64,000 bases of DNA from NCBI GenBank assembly GCA_963814165.1, contig CAWFBW010000009.1, positions 186,001 to 250,000 on the forward strand, written 5' to 3'. Both the position numbers and the translations under genes were made by a program. The DNA is from DASRAA01 sp963814165 (GTDB lineage Bacteria; Acidobacteriota; Terriglobia; Terriglobales; Acidobacteriaceae). The notes beneath the pieces were generated by a model, which had not been told where the DNA came from, did no database searches, and saw nothing but the letters and a program-made list of their open reading frames with translations. Shown one piece after another: positions 1 through 9,895 of this stretch (positions are counted from its first letter, which is position 1; each line of letters opens with the position of its first letter).

Positions 1-1
1 G

Positions 2-382
2 TTTGGCGACGGGACTATCTCGGGCCCTACCCTCACCGTGCCCGCCGGTAAAACGTGCCTTGCTTTTGCCACATACAAGCAGCTCAACGTTAAAGTGCCC
101 ACCATCGACCCAAGCGGCTTGCTCTACGTTAAAATTCTCGCCGGCATAATCGGCGGCGGCGACGGAATCGAGCAGCTTCCCAATGGACGGATTGTAAAGA
201 TTCATCACGACCCAGAACCTTGGACGAAAGTGGCTGCGTGGAAGCAGGATCTCCTGCTGGCCTTGGCAATCGACGAAATCGGTGGACTGATGAACAACTC
301 GCGCGCCAGCCACAAAGTCACCGCATTGGCGTCGGAGTTGGCCAAAGAATCCGTGGCAAAAGTTGACGCCGCGGGAAAATAG
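2..382 (+). CDS. Hypothetical protein, 5' end outside window
   Basis: The frame is open from base 2 to the stop at 380-382, so the gene probably begins upstream of the window; an internal GTG at 38 is the first usable start inside it. I do not recognise a family. The visible part (about 126 residues) is mildly hydrophobic in its middle (around LLYVKILAGIIGGGDGIEQL) and ends in a Lys/Ala-rich helical tail. It precedes a membrane protein by about 80 bases on the same strand. It could be the tail of a longer secreted or phage-related protein. Confidence 0.45.
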   Translation, partial: FGDGTISGPTLTVPAGKTCLAFATYKQLNVKVPTIDPSGLLYVKILAGIIGGGDGIEQLPNGRIVKIHHDPEPWTKVAAWKQDLLLALAIDEIGGLMNNSRASHKVTALASELAKESVAKVDAAGK

Positions 383-462
383 CTCCGCCGTCGCTTTTTG
401 GACCGTGCTGACAACCCGCCGCATGTAGGCATGAAATTCCGCGGAGAGGACAGGGATCGCAC

Positions 463-1218
463 ATGGCCACGACAACCTATCAGACTTTATCGACACTGCG
501 GAAGACCGATCTGGTCGACCGTTGGTTCTTCACCGGTATGGCCCTGGCGATGCTCACGGTGGCCGTTGCCGGATTCCTTCCCTCGATCGTGCATACTGCC
601 GGACGACGCGCGCCGATTTCACCCTTGGCCGCGGCACATGGGATTCTGTACTTCGCATGGCTCATCATCTTTCTCGTTCAGAGCAGGCTGATCGCGACCG
701 GGCATGTCGCGCTTCACCGGAGGGTCGGAGTCGCCGCAGCCTTTGTCCTGGCGATGATGATCCCAGTAGGTTATGCAACGACAGGCGCGATGGTTCGCCG
801 CGGCTTCGATCTCAGTGGAGATCTTAGAATCGATCACGACCCGCTGTTTGAATCCATATTTACGTTCAGTGGCCTGCTCATGTTCACCGTGCTGGCGATA
901 GCTGCCATCGCTTACCGGCGCCGGCCAGACATCCACAAACGCCTGATGCTATTTGCAAACATCGCGTTAATAATTGCCCCCCTCGCACACGTCATCGGTC
1001 ATACTCCCCGCCTCGCGGCCATGCCTGGAGCGATCATCATGGTACCCACCTCGATGTTTCTCGTTGCCGCTGTTGCAAGAGACTATTGGCTGACAAGGAA
1101 GGTTCGTCTACTGACCTTGGGATTGGCGATTGCGATGTTCCTCGCCGGGCCGCTGCAAGCGGCTCTTATCGGTCCAAGTCCAGCTTGGCACCGGATTGCG
1201 ACCTGGCTCGTTCGGTAG
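463..1218 (+). CDS. Multi-pass inner-membrane protein, unknown function
   Basis: 251 residues with about seven hydrophobic helices: near residues 23-43, 59-79, 88-108, 127-148, 163-183, 190-207 and 215-235. Histidines sit at or next to helices (AAHGILYF, HRRVG, DIHKR, LAHVIGH), as in small membrane proteins that may bind haem or metal, but that role is only an inference. The ATG at 463 follows GGAGAGGA about 14 bases upstream. It stands alone between the partial gene at the left edge and a long gap before the transfer genes. Function not recognised. Confidence 0.6.
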   Translation: MATTTYQTLSTLRKTDLVDRWFFTGMALAMLTVAVAGFLPSIVHTAGRRAPISPLAAAHGILYFAWLIIFLVQSRLIATGHVALHRRVGVAAAFVLAMMIPVGYATTGAMVRRGFDLSGDLRIDHDPLFESIFTFSGLLMFTVLAIAAIAYRRRPDIHKRLMLFANIALIIAPLAHVIGHTPRLAAMPGAIIMVPTSMFLVAAVARDYWLTRKVRLLTLGLAIAMFLAGPLQAALIGPSPAWHRIATWLVR

Positions 1219-1879
1219 CGGCCGGGCAAACGTAGGGCCCTCCCGTCCAATAGAAGGTCAAACACCCGGAGCCTCACCACCGGCCATGCTGAAATTGACC
1301 ACCTACCTATCGCAGTTGATGAAAGATCGCCTCACGTAAGCTGGCCCAATTGAGACGGGTTCGACCTGGAAGGGCATCTTTGTGGCCCAGAGTATTATTC
1401 CTCAGTCACGGGCGACTATGACTGGATGTGCCAGGACGGACTCTCAACGATTCCGGGCCATAAGTCTTCTTCGAGGAAGTTGAATCGATTGATTCGGGGC
1501 AAGTCACGGACCATGTACAAGGCATGCCTCAGAGGACCTCCATCGGGATGGCACCCCCAGGTCCTATCCGAAACTTCTCAGCGAGGAGTCCCGCTTAGCT
1601 TATTTTCCCTGAAGCAGTGGGGCGATAGGCATCTAACAATCGAAAACCCGCAGGGTACCCACCCAAAAGTGCCGGGTGAATGGCCGGTTATCACACCCCT
1701 CTTCCTAGCCTCTTACAGCGGTCGTTCTGAGTGACCTGGCCTGCGTAGTGCGGCGCGCGTAAACAACTAAACCCGCGAAAACCCGCATAAAATGGCCCCG
1801 TTTGACAGATTTTTGAAACCGTGGGACTCTCCCCGCGATATACCACGTGCCTTTAACGGGCCGAAAGCAGGGGAGAGTA
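1219..1879. other. Long gap before the transfer genes
   Basis: About 660 bases with no convincing gene. A 102-codon frame at 1426-1734 has no recognisable motif, odd composition and no ribosome site, so I do not call it. If the mobile element to the right inserted in tRNA-Phe, its left att site should repeat the tRNA 3' end; I looked for that here and did not find it, so the left boundary may lie upstream of the window. Confidence 0.4.
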
Positions 1880-3881
1880 ATGAGGGACGAATGGGGACGA
1901 GTGGAAACCCAGTCCTGGCCGGGGGACAAGCCAGTCTGGACATGCGGCGTATTGATCCTGAGCTTGACCGTCGCGTGCGCCGGGCTGTGGCTGAGATGCC
2001 AAGCTTTTACACCCCTACAGCAGTATTGGCTGATGACCTACCTGTCCGCCAACATCATGCCCGGATTCAATGTCTCCACCAGCAAGTACGGCTTGATGCT
2101 CGTCTTGCACCGGGACGGAGCCGGCTACCTGCCAACCGAGAACGACGTGCGGCAGGGTATGACGACCGCGCCGGACGGACGCCGCATTCCTTTCGCTTTG
2201 ACCGAGAACGCGGAGCGGCAGGGGAAGCGGTTAATACTCACACCGCCCAGGCCCTGGAAAAACGAACTGATCAAGAACGAACTGCGGGATGCCGTGTACC
2301 GGGGACAGAGCCTCAAGGACTTTGCCGGGTTGCCACTCCTGTGCGGCATGGGACTTGCTGGTCTTTGGCCTGCCAGTAGCCATTTTCAAGGACAAACAGA
2401 ACGCGCATCTATGCAAACAGGGCCGACCGCTGCGAGGTCCGGAAGAGGTCACAGCCGCCGAATTCAACCGCCGCAATCGGTCTGACGGTATCGGTTTCGG
2501 AACACTTGAACCGCCAGCGTTCTCCGAACGGCTCTTGCGCCGAAATGGCACGCAGGTATGCATTCCACGCTCGATTGAAGACAACCATTTCCTCTTCATG
2601 GGGGATTCCGGGAGCGGCAAATCCTCACTCATTCGGCAGGTCTTAGCTCAGATTGCCGAACGCGGAGAAACGGCTGTCGTCTATGACCCGGCGCTGGAAT
2701 ACATCGGCCAGTTTTACTCTCCCCAGCGCGGCGACGTAATCCTGAATCCGCTGGACCAGCGGATGCCCTATTGGTCGCCTTGCGACGAGGTGACGCGCCC
2801 TTCGGAAGCGTTGACGCTGGCCGCGTCCCTATTCCAGGAAACCGACCGAGAGAACCCGTTCTTCGTGCAGGGGCCGCGCAAGATCTTCGCCTATCTATTG
2901 AATCTGAAGCCGACAACAGATGAATTGCTCGGCTGGCTCAGCGACGAGCGCGAACTTGAACGGCGGCTGAAAGGCACGCCCCTGGCGGCAATGATCTACG
3001 AAAGTGCCGGGCCGCAGCGCGGCGGTATGTTCGCCTCCCTCAGCATGGTGGCCGACAGCCTGCGGCTACTCCCAGACAAAGTGCGATCGGTGAAAAAATT
3101 TACCGTCGCCGAATGGGCGCAGCACCGGCAAGGCTGGGTTTTTGTGACCAGCATTCCCGAAGCCAGGGAGCAACTCCGTCCGCTCATCAGCATGTGGCTG
3201 GACATGATGATCCTCCGGCTGATGAACCAGGGCAGACGAGGACCCCGCCCGGTTTGGTTTGTGTTGGATGAGTTGTCATCGTTACACAAGCTGCCACAGT
3301 TGCTGACGGCGATCACCGAAAACCGGAAGGCGGGAAACCCCGTCGTGCTGTGCTTCCAGGGGCGGAGCCAGTTGGAGGCCATCTACGGCCACCAGGCGGA
3401 AGCAATGCTCTCCCAACCGGCGACCAAAATCTTCCTGAAAACCAGCGAGCCACGAGCTGCCCAGTGGATCAGTGACACGCTCGGCGAGGTCGAGATTGAG
3501 AGGCTGCGAGAGAGCCGCACCCACGGGCAGATGCCACAGCCGCGCGAATCGCGCAGCTACCAACTTGAGCGTCAGGTAAGGCCACTGGTCATGAAGGAAG
3601 AGATTACGGGCCTGCCCAAGGGATACGGATTTTTCAAGTGCGGCAACTTGGTGGTGCGGATCAGCTTTCCCTACCTTGAGCTTCCAGAGAGGCATCCGAG
3701 CTTTCTTGAGCGCAAGACTCCGTCCGGTAGCGCCGAGGACTCCCAGACACGGGCAGCACAAAGCAAAGCGCCGCCGGCCTCTAGCAGCGGGACTTCTGAC
3801 GCGCCCCGAACACCTTCAACGAAACCGCAGGCACCAGGAGAAACCCAACAGCAAGCGGAGCAGCAGACGTTTTTCAAGTAA
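1880..3881 (+). pseudogene. traD: TraD/VirD4-type conjugative coupling ATPase, frameshifted
   Basis: A coupling protein hands relaxase-bound DNA to a conjugation channel in the inner membrane. The first part (1880 to about 2357) has a hydrophobic segment at residues about 21-37 and a second near the frame break. The second part has Walker A GDSGSGKS at about residue 241 and Walker B WFVLDELSS at about 460, with a Ser/Pro/Gln-rich tail. Reading moves from one frame to the next near 2345-2357. Removing one base there joins the second membrane helix smoothly (GLPLLCGMGL into LVFGLPVAIFKD). The ATG at 1880 follows AGGGGAGAG. Joined length is about 666 residues, normal for TraD of MobF elements. 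Either a one-base insertion mutation or a sequencing error. Confidence 0.85.
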
Positions 3882-3898
3882 ATGCAAGGAGTCGCGAC

Positions 3899-4357
3899 AT
3901 GCAAGACCATGACGGAAATGATGGAACGATGGTGATCAACGCGCGCGAGCTACTGACGGCGGACGATTGCGAGTCGATCATTCGCTGCGATGGGTGTTTG
4001 GTGGGCTATGCGTGGCCACCTGCCGAAAAGCCATCCCCAGCGATGTGCCAACACGTGAAGAAATTCGCTGCGAGCGTCAGGCTGGCCGCGTTGCTTTACG
4101 GCAATCTCGGCCCGGAGGAGCAACAGTGGATGTGCGAGGGGTTGCGTCAGATCTCCCAGGAAATAGCTCACGAGGGTTATCTGACGAAGTGTGGCATTTA
4201 CACGACCGAGGAGCAGAAGCGCGGCTGCGTGATTGCATTTTGGCCGATTCAGGCCCAGCACAACGGCAAATTCAGAGTGCCCCGTCGATTCGCTGATCTG
4301 ATGTCCAAGAAGTTCGAGCTCAGAACGGGGAGCGATCAGGAGGCTGACGAATGCTGA
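3899..4357 (+). CDS. Small accessory protein of the mobilization operon, unknown
   Basis: 152 residues, soluble, with several cysteines (near residues 24, 30, 33, 50) and no recognised fold. It starts 17 bases after the coupling-protein stop and its stop overlaps the relaxase start (ATGCTGA), so the three genes are translationally coupled. The position between T4CP and relaxase suggests an auxiliary transfer or DNA-processing role, but nothing in the sequence proves it. Confidence 0.55.
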   Translation: MQDHDGNDGTMVINARELLTADDCESIIRCDGCLVGYAWPPAEKPSPAMCQHVKKFAASVRLAALLYGNLGPEEQQWMCEGLRQISQEIAHEGYLTKCGIYTTEEQKRGCVIAFWPIQAQHNGKFRVPRRFADLMSKKFELRTGSDQEADEC

Positions 4358-7166
4358 CCATCTCCAAACCGCTCAGTTCGGGTCAAGCGCACTCCTATCA
4401 CCAGCGGGAGTTTTCCAACTCCCAGGACAATTACTACACCGAAGGCGAGCGAGTTCGAGGCGAGTGGCACGGCAAGCTGGCAGAACAGTGGGGATTGAAA
4501 GGCGAGGTACAGGAAGAACACTTCGCGCGGCTTGCCGACGGACAGCACCCGATTACTGCGGCAGACCTCGTTCGCCACCGCCCAGGCTATGAGTACCTGA
4601 ACCGCCAAGGCGAAACCATCCACACAATGGAACATCGAGCCGGATGGGATGCGACTTTCAGCGCGCCAAAGAGCGTTTCTCTGACCGCCTTAGTGGGCGC
4701 TGATGAACGCGTGCGCGTGGCACACCGCGAGGCGGTCAACGTGGCGCTTGACGAGTTGGAAAGATACGTTCAGGCGCGCATTGGCGGGAACCATCAACCC
4801 GAAACAACTGGCAGATGGGTTGCCGCGAAATTTGAGCATGACAGTAGCCGTCCCGTGGACGGATATGCCGCGCCCCAGCTTCACACCCATGTGGTCATCT
4901 TCAATGTCACCGAGCGAGAAAACGGCGATACCCGCGCACTGCAACCGCATGAGTTGTATCGCTCCCAGCAGTATGCGACTGCCGTTTATCGAACAGAACT
5001 CGCGCTGCGCTTGAAACAACTGGGATATGAAATCGAGCAAAGCCCAAACGGAGCACCGGAGATCAAGGGCTACACCCAGGAGTATCTGGAAGCCAGCAGC
5101 CCACGCCGCCAACAGATCAAAGAGCACTTGAACCAAGAGGGTGTCCGTGGGGCGGAAGCCGCAGAAATCGCCGCCCACCGAACGCGGGACGCCAAGATCG
5201 ATGTCAGCCACGAAGAAATGCAACGCCGTCACCAAGCGATGGCCGAGAAATTCGGGAACCAGCCGGAGCGTGTCGTGCAGGAAGCCCAGGCCCGCGCTCA
5301 CCAGATAGAGCCGAGGAGCAAGGAGCAAATAGACAGAACAGTCCGGGAGGCCGTCCATTATGCGGTCGAAAAGAACTTTGAACGCGAAGCCGTTTCGGGG
5401 GAACGTGACCTGATGCGGGATGCGTTGAAACGTGCGATGGGAGAGGCGCCGCTTTGGAGGATTCAGCAGCAATTCAATCAAGAAGTCGAGCACGGTGGGC
5501 TGATTCAGCGGGAGTCTCACGCTGCCATCGGACGGAGCTTCACCACGGACGAGATGATCGCCTTGGAGCGTGACAACATCCGCCTGATGCGCGCGAGCCA
5601 AGACCAATATCCGGCGCTGGTCAGCAGCAGAACCCGCAACCAGGTCGAACAAGACTACCCACATCTCAGCAGCAGTCAGCATCGAGCAGTACAGGAGATT
5701 CTAAGCAGCCGCGATCAGATTACGGCGCTGGAGGGAGTAGCTGGAGCAGGCAAGACGACCTCTCTGAGCGCCGTCCGTGACGCCGCCGAACGCGAGGGCT
5801 ACAGCGTCGAGGGTTTCGCGCCCACTTCGCGGGCTGCGCACAAACTTGGAGAGGCCGGAATTCAGGCGAATACGCTGCAGCACTACCTTGCCCGAGGACC
5901 GCAAGCCGAAACCCAAGAAAAACATCTCTACGTGCTCGATGAATCGAGTCTCGCCAGTACCCGGCAGATTAACGACCTCTTGCACCGACTCGGCGAACAA
6001 GATCGCGTTCTGCTCGTGGGTGACGTGCGACAGCACGAAGCCGTCGGGGCCGGACGGCCCTACTACCAATTGCAGCAAGCCGGAATGAGAACCGCCACAT
6101 CTGGACGAGATCGTGCGCCAGAAGGACCCGGCGCTCAAAGAAGCTGTGGAGCAACTCGCCCGTGGCGAGGTTTACGCGGCCATCGAAAATCTGGACCGCC
6201 AGGGCCGGGTGCAACAGATCGCGAACCGCGAAGAACGATTCCAGACCATCGCGCAGGAGTACGCCCGTCATCCTCAGGGCACATTAGTAGTGTCGCCCGA
6301 CAATCAATCCCGCCGTGAACTGAACGTCCTCATTCATCGCGAACTGCAGGAGCGCGGTGCAGTCCAGCCCGAGGGGCGCACGTTCCGCGTGCTGGAGGCC
6401 CGGCAGGAACTGACCGGAGCTGACCGCGCCTGGGCCGAACAGTACAACCCCGGCGACGTGCTGCGCTATTCGCGAGGCAGCAAAGTCGTCGGGAGTCAAT
6501 GCCGGAGAATATGCCACCGTCACAAACACGGACGCCAAACAGAACCTACTCACGGTCGAGCGTGAGGCCGGCCAACAGGTGACCTATGACCCGCGCCGCC
6601 TGCAGGGAGTCTCCGTCTACCGCGCAGCAGAGCGCGAGTTTGCAGAAGGCGACCGCGTACAGTTCACAGCTCCCTCGAAGGACTTGCACGTCGCCAACCG
6701 CGAACTGGGAACGATTGTGCGCCTCGATGAGCGAGGTGACATTGCGGTGCATACCGACTCAGGCAGGCTGGTGGAGTTCCACCTCAAGAGTCACCCTCAT
6801 CTCGACCACGGCTATGCGGTTACCAGCCACAGCAGCCAGGGCCAGACCGCCGACCGTGTATTGATCCACGCGGACACCGAAGAAAGCGCCCACCTCGTTA
6901 ACAGTCGGATGGCATACGTGGCCGTCTCGCGTGGCCGTTACGATGCGCAGATTTACACCAACGACAAGTCAGAACTCGCGCAGCATTTGAGTCGGGATGT
7001 CTCGCACCGCACGGCCATCCAGACAGGCCAGCAATATGAGTTGGAAATTGGGCAGAAAGTTGGACCTTCATCCGTGGGTCACGACGCCGGTCAGGAGCAC
7101 GGTGTTGCGCCGCAATCGCATGGGCACACGGCAGGAGAGGGCCAGGGTCAAGCAGTCGGGGAGTAA
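4351..7166 (+). pseudogene. traI: MobF conjugative relaxase-helicase (TraI/TrwC), two frameshifts
   Basis: TraI/TrwC nicks the origin of transfer and unwinds plasmid DNA. The N-terminal relaxase domain shows the paired tyrosines NYYTEG at residues 27-32, an earlier Tyr at 16 and the metal-binding HTHVVIF at about 178. The helicase half has Walker A GVAGAGKTT near 461, Walker B LYVLDESS near 527, and a late motif SSQGQTADRV/AVSRGR in the last third. Reading breaks twice. Removing one base at about 6097 restores GMRTA-HLDEIVRQKD. Removing one base at about 6494 restores RGSKVVG-VNAGEYATV. Joined length is about 938 residues, the usual size for TrwC. As written the protein stops at 6318 and lacks the C-terminal helicase motifs. 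Confidence 0.9.
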
Positions 7167-7245
7167 TGGCACTCGGCGGCGCTAACACTCTTACGCAAAG
7201 GGACCCGGCAATGGGTGTGTAACGAAGTGGGATTGATAAAAGCTT

Positions 7246-7554
7246 ATGCACGACAACACGGTGATTTCGAAATTCAAGAATGACGGTAGGTCTGAAATGT
7301 CAGTGTCCAACAGCGCAAGTTTGCCCTCTTTGCGAGTCGAACCAGAGCACTACGTCAGCTCCGATGAGGCAGCGTGCTTCCTGAAACTTAATCCGCGTAC
7401 AGTGCAGCGGCTGGCGCGCGAAGGAATCATTCCAGCGCACCCTTTGGGCGAACGGAGCCGCAAGACTTGGCGATTCTTGCTGTCCGAGTTGGACGAGTGG
7501 ATGAAAGCCAAGGTAAACTCGTCGCGTCGTCCGTGCCGTTCCGTAGGGAGGTAA
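7246..7554 (+). CDS. Excisionase-like helix-turn-helix protein
   Basis: 102 residues from ATG 7246; an alternative ATG at 7297 would give an 85-residue protein. The core reads YVSSDEAACFLKLNPRTVQRL, then AREGIIPAHPLG and TWRFLLSELDEWM. This is the MerR-like winged HTH of excisionases and helix-turn-helix_17 proteins: a first helix pair, a recognition helix, then a hairpin with K/R and the 'W.F...ELDEW' finish. It lies 9 bases before the integrase on the same strand, the standard xis-int pair, so it probably directs excision of the element from tRNA-Phe. Confidence 0.75.
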   Translation: MHDNTVISKFKNDGRSEMSVSNSASLPSLRVEPEHYVSSDEAACFLKLNPRTVQRLAREGIIPAHPLGERSRKTWRFLLSELDEWMKAKVNSSRRPCRSVGR

Positions 7555-7563
7555 TACCAACCG

Positions 7564-8787
7564 ATGGGAAGGACACGGTATCAAGAAGGAAGCCTGCGTC
7601 TTGAGAGTCGCAAGGGAGGCAAGGTATGGCGGCTCCGTTTCCGAATCACTCGCGCCGACGGCCACAGGGTCGAACACGCCATCGTGATCGGAAGACAGAA
7701 AGAGCTGCCTACCCGAGCCGCTGCGCGCGAATTCGTCAAAACGCTTTACCTGCCAATCAACAACCCAGCTCCGAACAAGTGTGGCCGCCCCGTGACGTTC
7801 AACGACATCGCGGTGCACTACATCCAAGAGGAGTTGCCCGACGATCAGAATCAAGCATCGATCCCGAAAGCTTACTCCACGACCACAACCTACAAGCGCT
7901 ATCTGGCCAAGTGGGTATTGCCGCGTTGGGGCAATCAGCCAGCCTTAACCATTCAACCACTCGACCTCGAGAATTGGCTGAAGGAATTGGGCAAAAAGCG
8001 CGGGCTGGAAAACCAGACACGAGCCAAGATCAGACAGGTGATCAGCCTGGTGTACAAGCACGGCCAACGGGTGGGATTTCTTCCTCGTACGGAGGAGGCC
8101 AATCCCGTCCGCTTCGTGCGACAGTCAACGATAAGCAACTTCGACCCGATTATTTTGACGCCGACTCAGGCCTTCGCGATCATCAACCAGTTGGGGTTGA
8201 TGTTGCGTACGCTGGTGCTGGTAAGCGCCGCCACCGCGCTACGCATTTCGGAGATCCTGGCTTTGCAGTGGAAGGACATCGACTCGGGCGGCCAATGTAT
8301 CTACGTCCGTCGGGCCTATGTTTACGGGAAATTCGGCAAGCCCAAATCAAGGGCGTCGAAGCGTCCCGTTCCGCTGCATCCCGTTCTCGCCGCTCATCTT
8401 CTCAACTGGCGACGAGAGACGCCGTACGGCAGGGAAGAAGATTTGGTATTTCCCTCCTTTCAGCTGAAGGGCAGAAAGCCTCCGAGCGCCAATATGCTGT
8501 TGTCCGACCATCTACGTCCTGCAGCGCTCAAAGTTGGTGTTGTGGCACCGCCCCGTGCATTCGGGTTCCACACATTTCGGCGAACGCTGGCGTCGGCGCT
8601 GGTCGCGAACAACTACGATCCAAAGCTAGTGCAGGAGCTACTCCGGCACTCCAACATCAAAACCACTCTGGACCTCTATGCGCAGGCCATTACACCGGCC
8701 AAGCTGGAGGCTCAGGGGATGTTCTTGGCCCAATTGTTAAAGGGCTCATGGACCGAGAAAAACCCAGCAACGAACCTCATTGTCTAG
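7564..8787 (+). CDS. int: Tyrosine site-specific integrase
   Basis: 407 residues. The N-terminal part has an Arm-type DNA-binding region (GRTRYQEGSLRLESRKGGKVW). It is followed by a SAM-like core-binding domain at about residues 80-190 and the catalytic domain. Catalytic residues are visible: Arg in ALRISEIL (about 225), HTFRR (H-x-x-R, about 335), His in LLRHSNI (about 360) and the nucleophile Tyr in LDLYAQ (about 371). A GGGAGG lies upstream of the ATG at 7564. The gene ends 75 bases from the tRNA-Phe 3' end, the usual position for an integrase of an element inserted in a tRNA gene. Confidence 0.9.
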   Translation: MGRTRYQEGSLRLESRKGGKVWRLRFRITRADGHRVEHAIVIGRQKELPTRAAAREFVKTLYLPINNPAPNKCGRPVTFNDIAVHYIQEELPDDQNQASIPKAYSTTTTYKRYLAKWVLPRWGNQPALTIQPLDLENWLKELGKKRGLENQTRAKIRQVISLVYKHGQRVGFLPRTEEANPVRFVRQSTISNFDPIILTPTQAFAIINQLGLMLRTLVLVSAATALRISEILALQWKDIDSGGQCIYVRRAYVYGKFGKPKSRASKRPVPLHPVLAAHLLNWRRETPYGREEDLVFPSFQLKGRKPPSANMLLSDHLRPAALKVGVVAPPRAFGFHTFRRTLASALVANNYDPKLVQELLRHSNIKTTLDLYAQAITPAKLEAQGMFLAQLLKGSWTEKNPATNLIV

Positions 8788-8800
8788 CTGATGCCTTCGT

Positions 8801-8820
8801 TTTGTGGGCATATTGTGGGC
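8801..8820. promoter_or_regulatory. Tandem TTGTGGGC pair next to tRNA-Phe
   Basis: Two copies of TTGTGGGC, at 8802-8809 and 8813-8820, spaced 11 bases apart, lie 42 bases from the tRNA-Phe 3' end and 14 bases past the integrase stop. Similar pairs occur beside tRNA-Ala and beside the tRNA-Asp fragment in this window. Probable integrase arm or accessory binding site (inference). Confidence 0.4.
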
Positions 8821-8861
8821 TCGAGCAAATCGAGTGTTTCGACGTAAGTGCTTTGGAATGA

Positions 8862-8937
8862 TGGTGGCCAGGGACGGAGTTGAACCGCCGACGCCAGCCT
8901 TTTCAGGGCTGCGCTCTACCAGCTGAGCTACCTGGCC
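8862..8937 (-). tRNA. tRNA-Phe (GAA)
   Basis: Seventy-six bases on the minus strand including an encoded CCA (8862-8864). The acceptor GGCCAGG pairs with CCTGGCC. The D arm is GCTC...GAGC. The anticodon stem CAGCC/GGCTG encloses the loop CTGAAAA, giving anticodon GAA. The T loop is TTCAACT. The 3' side faces the integrase at 7564-8787, so this gene is the likely integration target of the mobile element. Confidence 0.95.
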
Positions 8938-9073
8938 ACAGACGCGATTGCGCGCCGGGAAATGCCGCCGTTCTTGGATTATAACAATGCCGAACAACTC
9001 CCGCCAACTCGCGCGTGCTCGCAATCGCGCCGCCGTCGCGCAGCAGGCCAAGACATCGTATCAACACCAAAGA

Positions 9074-9104
9074 CAAAAGGCAGACCGAATGGTTCGGCCT
9101 GCCT
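9074..9104 (-). terminator. Rho-independent terminator of the OmpA-like gene
   Basis: On the minus strand an inverted repeat AGGCAGGCCGAA / TTCGGTCTGCCT with a three-base loop and one mismatch is followed by TTTTGTCTTT. It lies 27 bases downstream of the OmpA-like stop. Confidence 0.7.
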
Positions 9105-9130
9105 CAAGTCATTTCTACGAACCTATTAAG

Positions 9131-9604
9131 CTATTGCGCGAAGTGAAACATCATCGACTCAGGCGCCACGACATCGACGCGGCGGTTCTGCTGGAAGCAG
9201 CTATCGTCCGGCTGTGCGCAATTCTGGTACAGCTTTCCCCATCCGGTAGCGTAGCCAATGCGCGACTCATCCACGCCACGCTTCACCAGTTGCGCTTTTA
9301 CCCACTGCGCGCGCTTGTAGGAAAGCACCAGGTTGTACACGATGTCTCCGCGCGGATCGGCATAGCCCTGGATCCACATCTTCGCATCCGGATTCTGCTT
9401 CAGCCACTCGGCGTTCGCATCCAAGGTCGCGGCGTCGATGACTTTGTTGTAGATGTTGAAGGGGAAGTAGACCTCCCTCACATTTCCACCAAAACTCGCG
9501 GGCGCGTCAGGCGGCTGTCCAACCGCCGCCGGGACCAGGAAGCCGAGCGAAATGACCATACAGATTGCCAATAAAGTAAGGGTGCCACGTACGTTCTTGC
9601 CCAT
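9131..9604 (-). CDS. OmpA-family peptidoglycan-associated protein
   Basis: 157 residues. It has a signal peptide (KNVRGTLTLLAICMVISLGF, cleavage after AAVG or VGQ), then an OmpA C-terminal-like domain. Recognisable features are the strand FPFNIYNKVID, the helix ATLDANAEWLKQNP, IQGYADPRGD (normally 'GHTD..G'), the NLVLSYKRAQWVKAQL helix (the 'N..LS..RA..V...L' signature), RIGYATGWGK and QNRRVDV (the usual 'NRRV'). It would anchor the envelope to peptidoglycan. The ATG at 9604 follows AGAGGA. It is monocistronic with its own terminator and divergent from the porin gene. Confidence 0.85.
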   Translation of the reverse strand: MGKNVRGTLTLLAICMVISLGFLVPAAVGQPPDAPASFGGNVREVYFPFNIYNKVIDAATLDANAEWLKQNPDAKMWIQGYADPRGDIVYNLVLSYKRAQWVKAQLVKRGVDESRIGYATGWGKLYQNCAQPDDSCFQQNRRVDVVAPESMMFHFAQ

Positions 9605-9895
9605 GATGGTTGTCCTCTAAGTGGTCTAGAACCAAGGTAACCGCACGAAACTCCTCTACAGCATATTCGCCACCGCTGTTTCACGCCAGTGAAAATCCGA
9701 TGAATGAGCGCGTGGGTGACGTTCTCGGTTCGGCTGCGAGTTCGTTGAATTTTCATCTTGTCTTCACATTTTCGTAACACTCACTGCCTAGGATTTGCTT
9801 AAACCTGCAGCCTTGGGAGCATGCTTTTCGCGGGTGGTTACAGGTTCGTGCAATCGTTTCCGGTTCATCGTGTCACTGATTTCTCAGGAGAAAAG

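Noticed and set aside
1426..1734. 102-codon frame in the left gap
   Set aside because: No motif, no start signal, not coupled to any gene; unlikely to be real.
4690..5682. Long minus-strand frame inside the relaxase gene
   Set aside because: Antisense shadow of a real GC-rich gene; no motif, no ribosome site.
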